Positions 36,229-45,005 of a DNA stretch of 64,000 nucleotides are shown one piece after another. Positions within the stretch are counted from its first letter, which is position 1. Each line of letters opens with the position of its first letter. Position numbers and translations under genes: made by a program. Origin of the DNA: RPQJ01 sp963726665 (lineage in GTDB: Bacteria > Pseudomonadota > Gammaproteobacteria > Steroidobacterales > Steroidobacteraceae); NCBI GenBank assembly GCA_963726665.1, contig CAVSDW010000011.1, forward strand, positions 124,001-188,000. Direction: 5' to 3'. Under the pieces are notes generated by a model. It was not told the DNA's origin, ran no database searches, and saw only the letters and a program-made list of their open reading frames with translations.

Positions 36229-36990
36229 ATGCCCGCCAAGAAACCGTCTGCCAAGCCGACCAAGGCCAAGAAGACTGTTTCTGCCCGGCCAGCAGCCAAA
36301 GCCGCGGCAAAAGCTCCCGTAAAGCCTGCGCCGAAGGCAAAGCCCGTTCCGAAGGCAAAGCCCGCGGCCTCGAAGCCGGCCCCAAAGGCTTCCGCCAGGG
36401 TTGCGGCTCCGAAACCAGCCCCGAAGCCGGCCCCCAAGGCTCCCGCCAAGGTTGCCGCCCCGAAGCCCGCCACCAGGCCGGCAGCCGTGGCTCGTCCCGC
36501 TGTGGTCGCGGTGAAGTCGGCTGCACCTACCGCCGTGCCGCCCATGCTCAGCCCGAGCCTGCTGTCCGGTCCGCGAAACGTCGAACCGTACGTTCCCCGC
36601 AAAGGCGAGGAATACATGAGCAAGGAGCAGCTCGACCACTTCCGCACCATCCTCTCCAGCTGGAAGCAGGACCTGATGCAGGAAGTCGACCGCACGATGC
36701 TGCACATGAAGGACGAAGCTGCCAATTTCCCCGACCCGAACGACCGGGCGACGCAGGAGTCCGAGTTCAGCCTCGAACTGCGCACCCGCGACCGCGAGCG
36801 CAAGCTGATCCGCAAGATCGACGAGGCGCTGAAGCGTATCGAGAGCGGCAGCTACGGATTCTGCCTCGAGACCGGCGAACCAATCGGCGTAAAGCGGCTC
36901 GAGGCCCGTCCGGTGGCCACGCTCAGCGTCGAGGCCCAGGAACGCCGTGAGCGGCGCGAAAAGCAGTTCGGCGACCGCGACGACCGTTGA
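36229..36990 (+). CDS. dksA: DksA-family RNA polymerase-binding factor with Lys/Ala/Pro tail, zinc-less
   Basis: 253 residues. Residues 1-105 are a repetitive Lys/Ala/Pro/Val tail with no fold expected, similar in composition to histone-H1-like tails. Residues 125-250 are a DksA domain: two helices forming the coiled coil that enters the polymerase secondary channel, tip residues Asp169, Asp172 and Ala174 (FPDPNDRA), then the globular end. Of the four zinc cysteines only Cys212 remains; the others are Thr215, Ser233 and Ala236, the same pattern as zinc-free Pseudomonas DksA2. It should potentiate ppGpp without zinc. GTG of gluQ overlaps its end by 44 bases. Confidence 0.9.
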   Translation: MPAKKPSAKPTKAKKTVSARPAAKAAAKAPVKPAPKAKPVPKAKPAASKPAPKASARVAAPKPAPKPAPKAPAKVAAPKPATRPAAVARPAVVAVKSAAPTAVPPMLSPSLLSGPRNVEPYVPRKGEEYMSKEQLDHFRTILSSWKQDLMQEVDRTMLHMKDEAANFPDPNDRATQESEFSLELRTRDRERKLIRKIDEALKRIESGSYGFCLETGEPIGVKRLEARPVATLSVEAQERRERREKQFGDRDDR

Positions 36991-37903
36991 GGCCCCGCGG
37001 CCCTACCGCGGACGATTCGCGCCTTCGCCCAGCGGCGTACTCCATTTCGGTTCGTTGGTGGCGGCTGTCGCAAGCTACCTCGACGCCAGGGCTGCCGGCG
37101 GTCAGTGGCTGGTCCGCATCGAGGACCTCGACCCGCCGCGGGAGCGTGCCGGCGCCACGGACCAGATACTCTCCACCCTCGAGCACCTTGGACTGCACTG
37201 GGACGGTCCCGTGCTGCGCCAGAGCACCCGCTCGGACGCCTACGCGGCGGCGCTCGAGCGCCTGCGCCGTGATGAGCGCCTGCGCGAATGCAGCTGTTCT
37301 CGCACCGCCCTTGCCACGCTGCCGCAGAACGCGCTGCGTGCGGCAGGTGATGACCTGTACCACCCGCCCGCCTGTCTTGGCGGCACCTCGGCCGAAGGGC
37401 CGCAGCCGGCCCTGCGGTTCAGGGTCCCGGATGGTGAGGTCGAATTCACGGACCGGGCCCAGGGGGTCGTGCGCGTCGACGTCACCCGGACGGTCGGGGA
37501 TTTCGTGCTCAGGCGTAAGGATGGCCTGTATGCCTACCAGCTCGCGGTGGTCCTCGACGACGAGGAACAGGGCATCACCCACGTGGTACGGGGCGCCGAC
37601 CTGCTGCAGAGCACGCCCCGACAGATCCTGCTCCAGGAGGCCCTCGGCTTGCGCCGCCTGACATACATGCATATCCCGATTGCCGTGGACGCCGCGGGGT
37701 TTAAGCTCTCAAAGTCGGGCGACGCGCCGGGAATCGCCGCGGCCGGGCCTGCGGCGCAACTCGCCGCTGCGCTCGAGTTCCTGGGCCAGCACCCGCCCGG
37801 GACGATCGCAGGGGCGCCGGCTGCCGAGCTGCTCGACTGGGCCGGGGCCCACTGGAACCCCGCAGGGTTCAGGGGCGTGGCATCGAGAGTGGCCCCGGCG
37901 TGA
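36947..37903 (+). CDS. gluQ: Glutamyl-Q tRNA(Asp) synthetase GluQ
   Basis: 318 residues. It attaches glutamate to the queuosine of tRNA-Asp. It has only the catalytic half of glutamyl-tRNA synthetase: FAPSPSGVLHFGSL (HIGH region), zinc ligands CSCS and YHPPAC, and FKLSKSG (KMSKS region). No anticodon-binding domain follows. The start is a GTG inside dksA; gene order dksA-gluQ is conserved in gammaproteobacteria. Queuosine is relevant here since queC and queE are also in the window. Confidence 0.92.
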   Translation: MSGAKSSSATATTVEAPRPYRGRFAPSPSGVLHFGSLVAAVASYLDARAAGGQWLVRIEDLDPPRERAGATDQILSTLEHLGLHWDGPVLRQSTRSDAYAAALERLRRDERLRECSCSRTALATLPQNALRAAGDDLYHPPACLGGTSAEGPQPALRFRVPDGEVEFTDRAQGVVRVDVTRTVGDFVLRRKDGLYAYQLAVVLDDEEQGITHVVRGADLLQSTPRQILLQEALGLRRLTYMHIPIAVDAAGFKLSKSGDAPGIAAAGPAAQLAAALEFLGQHPPGTIAGAPAAELLDWAGAHWNPAGFRGVASRVAPA

Positions 37904-37935
37904 ACCGATCAGATACAGGTACAGGAAGAGACCAC

Positions 37936-38460
37936 ATGACGACCAAGGCCAAGACCAGGCGTACGCGTACCAAGGCAGCCCCGCACGAGGGCGGCAAGGG
38001 CTCGCCGCGGGTCATCCGCAAGTACCCGAACCGCCGCCTGTACGACACGATCGAGAGCCGCTACGTCACGCTCGCGGACATCCGCCGGCTCGTGGTCGAG
38101 CGCATCGACTTCGTCGTGCTCGACCGAAAGTCCCAGCAGGACATCACGCGCAGCATCCTGCTGCAGGTGATCGCCGAGCAGGAAGGGGCCGGTGAGTCGC
38201 TGATGAGCCGGGACTTCCTCGCGCAGGTGATCCGCACCTACGGGAGCGGGCTCCAGGATTTCGTCGGCCGATACCTCGACGAGAGCATCCAGCAGTTCGC
38301 GCGCGAGCAGCGGGACCTGCGGGAGCGATTCAAGAACGTCGTCGGGGTGGACCCGGTCGAGACCGTGACCGCGGTCGCCCAGAAGAACTACCAGCGCTGG
38401 AAGGCGCTGCAGGAAGAGGTGTTCAGCCGTCTTCCACGCCCGTGGGTACGGGACGAGTAG
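37936..38460 (+). CDS. phaR: Polyhydroxyalkanoate synthesis repressor PhaR
   Basis: 174 residues from the ATG at 37936, which has AGGAAGAG before it; a GTG 12 codons earlier overlaps gluQ and is the alternative. The N-terminal DNA-binding domain is recognisable by RKYPNRRLYDT and SRYVTLADIRRLV; the rest is the helical PHB-accumulation domain. PhaR represses phasin and PHA genes and is released by binding PHA granules. No other PHA gene is here. It implies that the host makes polyhydroxyalkanoate. Confidence 0.9.
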   Translation: MTTKAKTRRTRTKAAPHEGGKGSPRVIRKYPNRRLYDTIESRYVTLADIRRLVVERIDFVVLDRKSQQDITRSILLQVIAEQEGAGESLMSRDFLAQVIRTYGSGLQDFVGRYLDESIQQFAREQRDLRERFKNVVGVDPVETVTAVAQKNYQRWKALQEEVFSRLPRPWVRDE

Positions 38461-38491
38461 CAGGAGAGCGGATAGTGATCGGTGGACTAGC

Positions 38492-38539
38492 GGTTAGTGA
38501 CTAAGAGGGGCGACGCACGCCGCCCCTCCTTCACTAACC
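38492..38539. terminator. Bidirectional hairpin between phaR and pnp
   Basis: GGTTAGTGA pairs with TCACTAACC (outer stem) and GAGGGGCG with CGCCCCTC (inner stem) around an 8-base loop. It lies between the convergent phaR and pnp genes. There is no long T run, so strength is uncertain, but it can serve both strands. The outer arms carry a short repeat also seen near 51.9 kb. Confidence 0.6.
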
Positions 38540-38569
38540 ACTAACCGCCAGTCAGTATCCGATTCCGGA

Positions 38570-40654
38570 TCAGCCGTCGACGTTCCTCATCGACAGCCGC
38601 ACGCGACCCTGGCGGTCGACCTCGAGCACCTTGACGCGCACCACGTCGCCTTCCTTGAGCTTGTCGCTCACGCGCTCGACGCGCTCTTCGGAGATCTGCG
38701 AGATGTGCACCAGGCCGTCCTTGCCCGGCAGGATCTGCACGAACGCGCCGAAGTCCATCAGCCTCACGACCTTGCCTTCGTAGATCGAGCCCACCTCGAC
38801 CTCGGAGGTGATGAGCTCGATGCGGCGCTGCGCCTCGCGCCCGGCCGCACCATTGACCGACGCGATCTTGACCGTGCCGTCGTTCTCGATGTCGATGTTC
38901 GTCCCGGTCTCTTCCGTGATTGCACGGATGACCGCGCCGCCCTTGCCGATGACCTCGCGGATCTTCTCAGGGTCGATCTTCATGGTGATGATGGTCGGCG
39001 CCCACTCGGACATCTCGGGACGCGCGGTGGTGATCACCTTGGCCATCTCGCCGAGGATGTGCTGGCGCGCCTTGTTGGCGTGCTCGAGCGCGACCTTCAT
39101 GATCTCGCGCGTGATGCCCTCGATCTTGATGTCCATCTGCAGCGCGGTGACGCCTTCGGCGGACCCGGCCACCTTGAAATCCATGTCGCCGAGGTGATCC
39201 TCGTCGCCGAGAATGTCGGTGAGCACCTGGAACTTGCCGCCCTCGAGCACGAGGCCCATCGCGACGCCGGCCACCGGCGCCTTGAGCGGAACGCCCGCGT
39301 CCATCAGCGCCAGGCTGGTGCCGCAGACCGACGCCATCGAGCTCGAGCCGTTCGACTCGAGGATCTCGGACACCACGCGGATGATGTAGGGGAAGGTGGT
39401 CATGTCCGGCATCACGGCGCTGACGCCGCGACGAGCGAGGTTGCCGTGGCCGATCTCGCGGCGCTTCGGCGAGCCCATCATGCCCGTCTCGCCCACCGAG
39501 AACGGCGGGAAGTTGTAGTGCATCATGAACGGTTCTTTGCGCTCACCGGCCAGCGCGTCGATGATCTGCGCGTCGCGGCCGGTGCCGAGCGTCGTGGTGA
39601 CGAGCGCCTGGGTCTCGCCGCGCGTGAAGAGCGCCGAGCCGTGCGTGCGGGGCAGCACGCCGGTCTCCACCGAGATCTTGCGGACCGTGTGCATGTCGCG
39701 GCCGTCGATGCGCGGCTCGCCCGCGAGGATGCGGTGGCGCACGATGTTGTATTCGAGGCGGCCGATCTCGTCGGTGACCTTGCGCGCGGTGAACTTCGGC
39801 GCCTCGCCCGATGCGAGCGCGGCCACCGCAGCCTTCTTGATCTCGTCGATGCGCGCATAGCGCGCCTGCTTCTCGATGATCGAGTACGCCTTGCCGAGAT
39901 CCGCCTCGACCAGGGCCGCGACCGCGGACACGAGTTCCTTGTCCAGTTCCGGTGCGGTCCAGGCCCAGGCCGGCTTGCCGGCTTCGGCCGCGAGTTCGCG
40001 GATGGCCTTGATGGCGACCTGCATCTGCTCGTGGCCGTACACCACGGCACCGAGCATCACGTCCTCGGGGAGGATCTTTGCCTCGGACTCGACCATGAGC
40101 ACGGCGTCGGCCGTGCCCGCGACGACGAGGTCGAGCTTCGATGTCTTGAGCACGCTCTGTACGGGATTCAGCACGTACTGCCCGTCGACGTAGCCGACGC
40201 GTGCAGCGCCGATCGGTCCCTTGAACGGGATACCCGACAGGGCCAGGGCGGCGGAGGCGCCGAGCATGGCCGGGATGTCGGAGTCGATTTCCGGATCGAG
40301 CGAGACGACGGTCGGGACCACCTGGACTTCGTTGTAGAAGCCCTCGGGGAACAACGGCCGGATCGGGCGGTCGATCAGGCGCGAGGTGAGCGTTTCCTTC
40401 TCCGAGGGACGGCCCTCGCGCTTGAAGAACCCGCCGGGGATGCGGCCCGCCGCGTACGTCTTCTCGACGTAGTTGACGGTCAGCGGGAAGAAATCCTTGT
40501 TGGGATCGGCATTCTTGCGGCCGACTGCCGTGACGAGGACGACGGTGTCGCCCATCGAGACGAGGACCGCACCGTCGGCCTGGCGCGCGAGGCGGCCGGT
40601 CTCGATGGTGACTGTGTGGGAACCGTAGGGAAATGATTTCTTGTGGACGTTCAC
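38570..40654 (-). CDS. pnp: Polyribonucleotide nucleotidyltransferase
   Basis: 694 residues, usual length. PNPase degrades RNA 3'-5' by phosphorolysis and joins the degradosome. Two RNase PH-like domains, then KH (PTIITMKIDPEKIREVIGKGG) and S1 (SIYEGKVVRLMDFGAFV) domains at the C-terminus. It follows rpsO as in E. coli. Confidence 0.96.
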   Translation of the reverse strand: MNVHKKSFPYGSHTVTIETGRLARQADGAVLVSMGDTVVLVTAVGRKNADPNKDFFPLTVNYVEKTYAAGRIPGGFFKREGRPSEKETLTSRLIDRPIRPLFPEGFYNEVQVVPTVVSLDPEIDSDIPAMLGASAALALSGIPFKGPIGAARVGYVDGQYVLNPVQSVLKTSKLDLVVAGTADAVLMVESEAKILPEDVMLGAVVYGHEQMQVAIKAIRELAAEAGKPAWAWTAPELDKELVSAVAALVEADLGKAYSIIEKQARYARIDEIKKAAVAALASGEAPKFTARKVTDEIGRLEYNIVRHRILAGEPRIDGRDMHTVRKISVETGVLPRTHGSALFTRGETQALVTTTLGTGRDAQIIDALAGERKEPFMMHYNFPPFSVGETGMMGSPKRREIGHGNLARRGVSAVMPDMTTFPYIIRVVSEILESNGSSSMASVCGTSLALMDAGVPLKAPVAGVAMGLVLEGGKFQVLTDILGDEDHLGDMDFKVAGSAEGVTALQMDIKIEGITREIMKVALEHANKARQHILGEMAKVITTARPEMSEWAPTIITMKIDPEKIREVIGKGGAVIRAITEETGTNIDIENDGTVKIASVNGAAGREAQRRIELITSEVEVGSIYEGKVVRLMDFGAFVQILPGKDGLVHISQISEERVERVSDKLKEGDVVRVKVLEVDRQGRVRLSMRNVDG

Positions 40655-40695
40655 GATGGTGTCCCGTGCTGCAGAGCGTGTGGGGTGCAGATACG

Positions 40696-40722
40696 AATCC
40701 GGCCCGCGTTGCGGGCCGGATT
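40696..40722 (-). terminator. Perfect hairpin between rpsO and pnp
   Basis: AATCCGGCCCGC and GCGGGCCGGATT form a perfect 12-base stem with a 3-base loop 8 bases past the rpsO stop. There is no T run on the minus strand, so it is more likely a partial terminator or an RNase III processing site like the one controlling pnp in E. coli. Confidence 0.65.
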
Positions 40723-40730
40723 TGGGGGTA

Positions 40731-41000
40731 TCAGCGGCGCAGGCCGAGCCGACTTACTACCTCCTGGTAGCGTGACAGCTCGGAGGCCTTCAGGTAGTCG
40801 AGGAGTTTCCGGCGCTGCGTGACGAGCTTCAGGAGCCCGCGGCGCGAGGAGTGGTCACGCTTGTGCGCGGTGAAGTGCTCGCCGAGTTCGTTGATGCGCG
40901 CAGACAGGAGTGCGATCTGGACTTCGGGCGAACCCGTGTCGTCCTTGCCGCGGCTGTACTCGCTTACGATCTCGCCTTTGCGCTCGGTGGACAGTGCCAT
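40731..41000 (-). CDS. rpsO: 30S ribosomal protein S15
   Basis: 89 residues, exact family length. It binds 16S rRNA helices 20-22 early in assembly. The sequence contains the highly conserved HKRDHSSRRGLLKLV and RRKLLDYLK. The ATG at 41000 is chosen over the longer open frame because the protein's conserved N-terminus (MALSTERK) begins there. It has its own promoter upstream. Confidence 0.97.
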   Translation of the reverse strand: MALSTERKGEIVSEYSRGKDDTGSPEVQIALLSARINELGEHFTAHKRDHSSRRGLLKLVTQRRKLLDYLKASELSRYQEVVSRLGLRR

Positions 41001-41047
41001 CGTCTGGAAACCTCGAAAACCGTGTATGCCATTGAATTGAGCCGCGC

Positions 41048-41077
41048 ATTTTACCCTCGCGCGGCCTGCAATCTCAA
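41048..41077 (-). promoter_or_regulatory. Promoter for rpsO-pnp
   Basis: On the minus strand TTGAGA (41072-41077) and TAAAAT (41048-41053) are spaced by 18 bases, each one base from consensus, 47 bases upstream of the rpsO ATG. A small hairpin AAGTCT/AGACTT (41077-41092) sits at the truB end just before it. Confidence 0.7.
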
Positions 41078-41089
41078 GTCTTGGTAGAC

Positions 41090-42040
41090 TTAAAGCCCGC
41101 CGGCCCCTGGAACGAACAGGCGCTCGACCCGGACCCGCCCGTCCTCGCTGACGTCGACCAGGCCAAGAAAGTGTTCGCCGGGTCCGTACGCCCTCGCCCG
41201 CCCGGTCATCCGGGCCGTCGCCGGCGCCTCGATGACGCGTCCCTGCCGCAGGTGCACCGACTGCCCTTCGCCGAGGTCGAGCCTCGGCAGCCCGGCGAAG
41301 GCCCGGTCGACCGGCAGCAGCCAACTGGCCGGCGTTCCGGCGCCCGTCGCGGCCCAGGCCTCGATCGTCTCGAGGGTCACCATGGCCTCACCCTCGAACG
41401 GCTCGACCCAGAGCCGGCGCAGCTCGCACAGGTGTCCTCGGGTGCCGAGCGCGTGGGCGATGTCTTCGCCCAGGACGCGGACGTAGGTGCCTTTCGAGCA
41501 CACGACCTCGATCTCGAGTTCCCCGGGTACCATCGACAGGAGCGCGAGCCGCCCGATGTGGACCTGCCGCGGCTCGCGCGTCACCTGCTCGCCTCGGCGC
41601 GCCAGCTCGTAGAGCGGGCGTCCGTCCTTCTTGAGGGCCGAATACATCGGAGGCACCTGCTCGCGCGTGCCCCTGAACCCGGAGAGCACGCCGTCGACCC
41701 GCTCCCGGTCCAGCTCCGGAACGGCCGACTCCGCGACCACCAGGCCGTCGGCATCGCCCGTGTCCGTCGCGGAGCCGAGACGGACTCGGGCGCGGTAGGC
41801 CTTGGTGGATCCCAGCAACTGCCCGCAGGCCTTGGTGGCCTGGCCGAGGCACAGCGGCAGCATGCCGGTCGCCATCGGGTCGAGCGTGCCGGCGTGGCCG
41901 CCCTTCGCGGCCGAAAGCAGGCGGCGGGCCCGCTGCAACGCCTGGTTGGAACTCATGCCCGCGGGCTTGTCGAGCAGCACGATTCCGTCGACTTCACGCC
42001 AGCTCCGCCGGCGCGTCCCGAACTCAGCCTCCGAACTCAC
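41090..42040 (-). CDS. truB: tRNA pseudouridine-55 synthase TruB
   Basis: 316 residues. It makes pseudouridine 55 in the T loop of tRNAs. The catalytic Asp54 lies in GGHAGTLDPMATGMLP; the C-terminal PUA-like region is present. It overlaps rbfA by 4 bases. Confidence 0.95.
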   Translation of the reverse strand: MSSEAEFGTRRRSWREVDGIVLLDKPAGMSSNQALQRARRLLSAAKGGHAGTLDPMATGMLPLCLGQATKACGQLLGSTKAYRARVRLGSATDTGDADGLVVAESAVPELDRERVDGVLSGFRGTREQVPPMYSALKKDGRPLYELARRGEQVTREPRQVHIGRLALLSMVPGELEIEVVCSKGTYVRVLGEDIAHALGTRGHLCELRRLWVEPFEGEAMVTLETIEAWAATGAGTPASWLLPVDRAFAGLPRLDLGEGQSVHLRQGRVIEAPATARMTGRARAYGPGEHFLGLVDVSEDGRVRVERLFVPGAGGL

Positions 42041-42438
42041 TCCGCCTCGTCTTTCGCGGCACCGTCATCATCCACGTGCCGTGTCTTGTCCTCGCGCACC
42101 GCCTGCGTGATCAGGTCGCCGAGGCGGTTGCCGCGTTCGAGTTCCTCGTCCGGCTTGAAATGCAGGTCGGGCGCGACGCGCAGCCGCAGCGCGCGTCCCA
42201 GCGGTCCGCGCAGCCGCTTCGCCGCATCGGAGAGGATCTCCTGCTGCAGCGGGTCGTGGGAGTCGCCGGTGAGCAGGGTGTAGTGCACCCATGCATGCGT
42301 CAGGTCGGGCGACACGCGCACGTGCGTGATGGTCACCGGCTTCAAGCGCGGGTCGCGCACCTCGCGACGAAGCATCTCGGCGAGGGTGCGCTGCACCTGC
42401 TCGGCGACGCGTCGCGCGCGGGGAACTTCACGCGGCAT
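42037..42438 (-). CDS. rbfA: Ribosome-binding factor A
   Basis: 133 residues, KH-like fold. It matures the 5' end of 16S rRNA in the small subunit. The motif VRDPRLKPVTITHVRVSPD is typical. A charged C-terminal tail ends the protein. It is followed by truB with an ATGA overlap, and lies 10 bases after infB. Confidence 0.94.
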   Translation of the reverse strand: MPREVPRARRVAEQVQRTLAEMLRREVRDPRLKPVTITHVRVSPDLTHAWVHYTLLTGDSHDPLQQEILSDAAKRLRGPLGRALRLRVAPDLHFKPDEELERGNRLGDLITQAVREDKTRHVDDDGAAKDEAE

Positions 42439-42448
42439 GGCCTTCCCT

Positions 42449-44992
42449 TCACGCGCTGCGCGCGACCTCGACCCTGGAGTAGCACTCGATCTGGTCGCCC
42501 ACGCGGATGTCGTTGTAGTTGCGCACGCCGATGCCGCACTCGGTACCCGCGCGGACCTCGCCCGCCTCGTCCTTGAAACGACGCAGCGAGTCGAGCTCGC
42601 CCTGGTGGATGACCACGTTGTCGCGAAGCACCCGCACCGGGTTTCCGCGCTTGATGAAGCCCTCGACGACGAGGCAACCGGCGACCGTGCCGAACTTGCT
42701 CGAGCGGAACACCTCGCGCACCTCGGCGAGACCGACGATCTGCTCCTTGATCTCGGGCTTGAGCAGGCCGGTCATGGCCAGCTTCACGTCGTCGATCGCC
42801 TCGTAGATGACGCTGTAGTAGCGCACGTCCACGCCGCCGTCCTTCATCGCGCTTCGCGCCGCGCCGTCGGCGCGCACGTTGAAGCCGATGATCCGGGCCT
42901 TGGAGGCAACGGCCAGTGTCACGTCGGACTCGGTGATGCCGCCCACGCCGCTCGCGATCACCTTGACCGCGACCTCGTCGGTGGAGAGCTTCGAGAGCGA
43001 GTCTCGCAGCGCCTCGGCGCTGCCCTGCACGTCGGCCTTGACGATCACCGCCACCATGGCGCCCGACTGCTCGCCCATCTGCGAGAACACGTCCTCGACC
43101 TTCTTCGTGGCGCCGGCCAGCCGGACGTCGCGGTACTTGCCCTGCCGGTAGAGCGCGACTTCGCGTGCCTTGCGCTCGCTGTCCACCACGAGCAGGTCGT
43201 CGCCGGCGTTCGGCGCGTCGGAGAGCCCGAGCACGGCAACCGGCACCGCCGGCCCCGCCGACTGCACCTGCTTGCCGGTGGCGTCGAAGAGCGCCCGGAC
43301 GCGGCCGAATTCCTGTCCCGCGATGATCGGGTCGCCCGCCTTGAGGGTGCCGCGCTTGACCAGCACGGTCGCAACCGGGCCGCGTCCCTTCTCGATGCTC
43401 GACTCGAGCACCACGCCGACCGCCAGTCCGTCGGTCGGGGCCTTGAGGTCGAGGACCTCGGCCTGCAGGAGGATCGTCTCGAGCAGCTTGTCGATTCCGT
43501 CGCCGGTGCGCGCCGAGACGTGCACGAAAAGCGTGTCACCGCCCCAGTCTTCCGGAATGACGTTGTGCTTGGCCAGGTCGTTGCGGACCCGGTCGGGATC
43601 CGCATCGCCCTTGTCCATCTTGTTGACCGCGACCACGATCGGCACGCCGGCCGCGCGTGCGTGCTGGATCGCCTCGACCGTCTGCGGCATGACGCCGTCG
43701 TCCGCCGCCACGACCAGCACGACGATGTCCGTGACGTTCGCGCCGCGGGCGCGCATCGACGTGAATGCCGCGTGGCCGGGTGTGTCGATGAAGGTGATCA
43801 GGCCCTTCGCCGTCTCGACCTGGTAGGCGCCGATGTGCTGGGTGATGCCGCCGGCCTCGCCCGCAGCGACCTTCGCGCGTCGGATGTAGTCGAGCAGCGA
43901 GGTCTTGCCGTGGTCGACGTGACCCATGATGGTCACCACCGGCGGCCGGGGCAGCAATTCGACTTCGCCCGCGGCCTCGAGCAGCTGGTCCTCGACCGCG
44001 TTCTCCTTGAGGCGTACGGCGGTGTGACCGAATTCCTCGATCACGAGCTGGGCGGTGTCCTGGTCGATGGGCTGGTTGATGGTGGCCATCACGCCCATCT
44101 TCATCATCGCCTTGATGACTTCGTTGGCCTTCACGGCCATGCGGTTTGCGAGCTCGCCGACGGTGATCGTCTCGGGCACCTGCACCTCGCGCTTCACCGG
44201 TGCGGTCGGCAGCTCGAAGCCGTGGCGTGTGTCCACGCTGACCTGGACGGTTCGACGATGCCGGCCTGCCTGCTGGCGCTTCTTGAAGCGCGCGCTCGCG
44301 TCGCCCGCAACGTGCAGTTCCTGGCGGCCATACTTCGTGGCCGGGCCCTTGCCGGCGTCGGCGCTTTCGGTCACCCGGGCCTTCGGTGCGTGCGGTGCGT
44401 GCGCCGCGCGAGGCGGCTCCGCTTCGCGACGCTTCGCTTCCGCCCGTTCGCGCTCGACGCGCTCCCGGTCACGGCTCTCGGTCTGGCGGCTCGATTCCTC
44501 GGCGGCACGCGCCCTCGCCTCTTCCTCGACCCGCTGGCGGGCCTCGTTCTCCAGGCGCTCCCGCTCCTGGCGGTCCGCATCGCGCCGCTCGAGTTCCTTG
44601 CGCTCGGCCTCCAGGCGCACGGCCTCCTCGGACTGCCGCTGGCGATCCAGCTCATCCTGGCGCTGCCGCTGCTCTTCCTCGAGCACGGTGCGATTGAGGT
44701 AGGTCTTCTTGCCGCGGACTTCGACCGCCACGGTGCGCGCCCGCCCCTGCACGGAGGCGACCTTGATCTCCTGCTGCGCCTTGCGCTGCAGGGTGATCTT
44801 GCGCGGCGCAGCCGCGTCCTCCTTGCGGCCGTGTGCACGGCGCAGGTGGGTGAGCAGTTCCATCTTGGCTTCGTCGCTGATGATGGCATCGGCGCCCGAG
44901 ACCTTGATGCCCGCCTCGTCCAGCTGGGCAAGGAGCTTGTCGACCGGGACCTTGAGGACCTCGGCAAACTGACTGACCGTCACTTCCGCCAT
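42449..44992 (-). CDS. infB: Translation initiation factor IF-2
   Basis: 847 residues. It brings fMet-tRNA to the 30S subunit. An IF2_N domain (1-50), a long charged Arg/Glu-rich segment (about 90-235), then the GTPase core with GHVDHGKTS, DTPGH and NKMDKGDAD, and C-terminal domains. The frame continues upstream, but the ATG at 44992 has GGAGG six bases before it. Confidence 0.96.
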   Translation of the reverse strand: MAEVTVSQFAEVLKVPVDKLLAQLDEAGIKVSGADAIISDEAKMELLTHLRRAHGRKEDAAAPRKITLQRKAQQEIKVASVQGRARTVAVEVRGKKTYLNRTVLEEEQRQRQDELDRQRQSEEAVRLEAERKELERRDADRQERERLENEARQRVEEEARARAAEESSRQTESRDRERVERERAEAKRREAEPPRAAHAPHAPKARVTESADAGKGPATKYGRQELHVAGDASARFKKRQQAGRHRRTVQVSVDTRHGFELPTAPVKREVQVPETITVGELANRMAVKANEVIKAMMKMGVMATINQPIDQDTAQLVIEEFGHTAVRLKENAVEDQLLEAAGEVELLPRPPVVTIMGHVDHGKTSLLDYIRRAKVAAGEAGGITQHIGAYQVETAKGLITFIDTPGHAAFTSMRARGANVTDIVVLVVAADDGVMPQTVEAIQHARAAGVPIVVAVNKMDKGDADPDRVRNDLAKHNVIPEDWGGDTLFVHVSARTGDGIDKLLETILLQAEVLDLKAPTDGLAVGVVLESSIEKGRGPVATVLVKRGTLKAGDPIIAGQEFGRVRALFDATGKQVQSAGPAVPVAVLGLSDAPNAGDDLLVVDSERKAREVALYRQGKYRDVRLAGATKKVEDVFSQMGEQSGAMVAVIVKADVQGSAEALRDSLSKLSTDEVAVKVIASGVGGITESDVTLAVASKARIIGFNVRADGAARSAMKDGGVDVRYYSVIYEAIDDVKLAMTGLLKPEIKEQIVGLAEVREVFRSSKFGTVAGCLVVEGFIKRGNPVRVLRDNVVIHQGELDSLRRFKDEAGEVRAGTECGIGVRNYNDIRVGDQIECYSRVEVARSA

Positions 44993-45005
44993 GGGGTACC
45001 TCCGG

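Noticed and set aside
38705..40636. 643-codon antisense frame across pnp
   Set aside because: Shadow of pnp; no recognisable domain and no start context.
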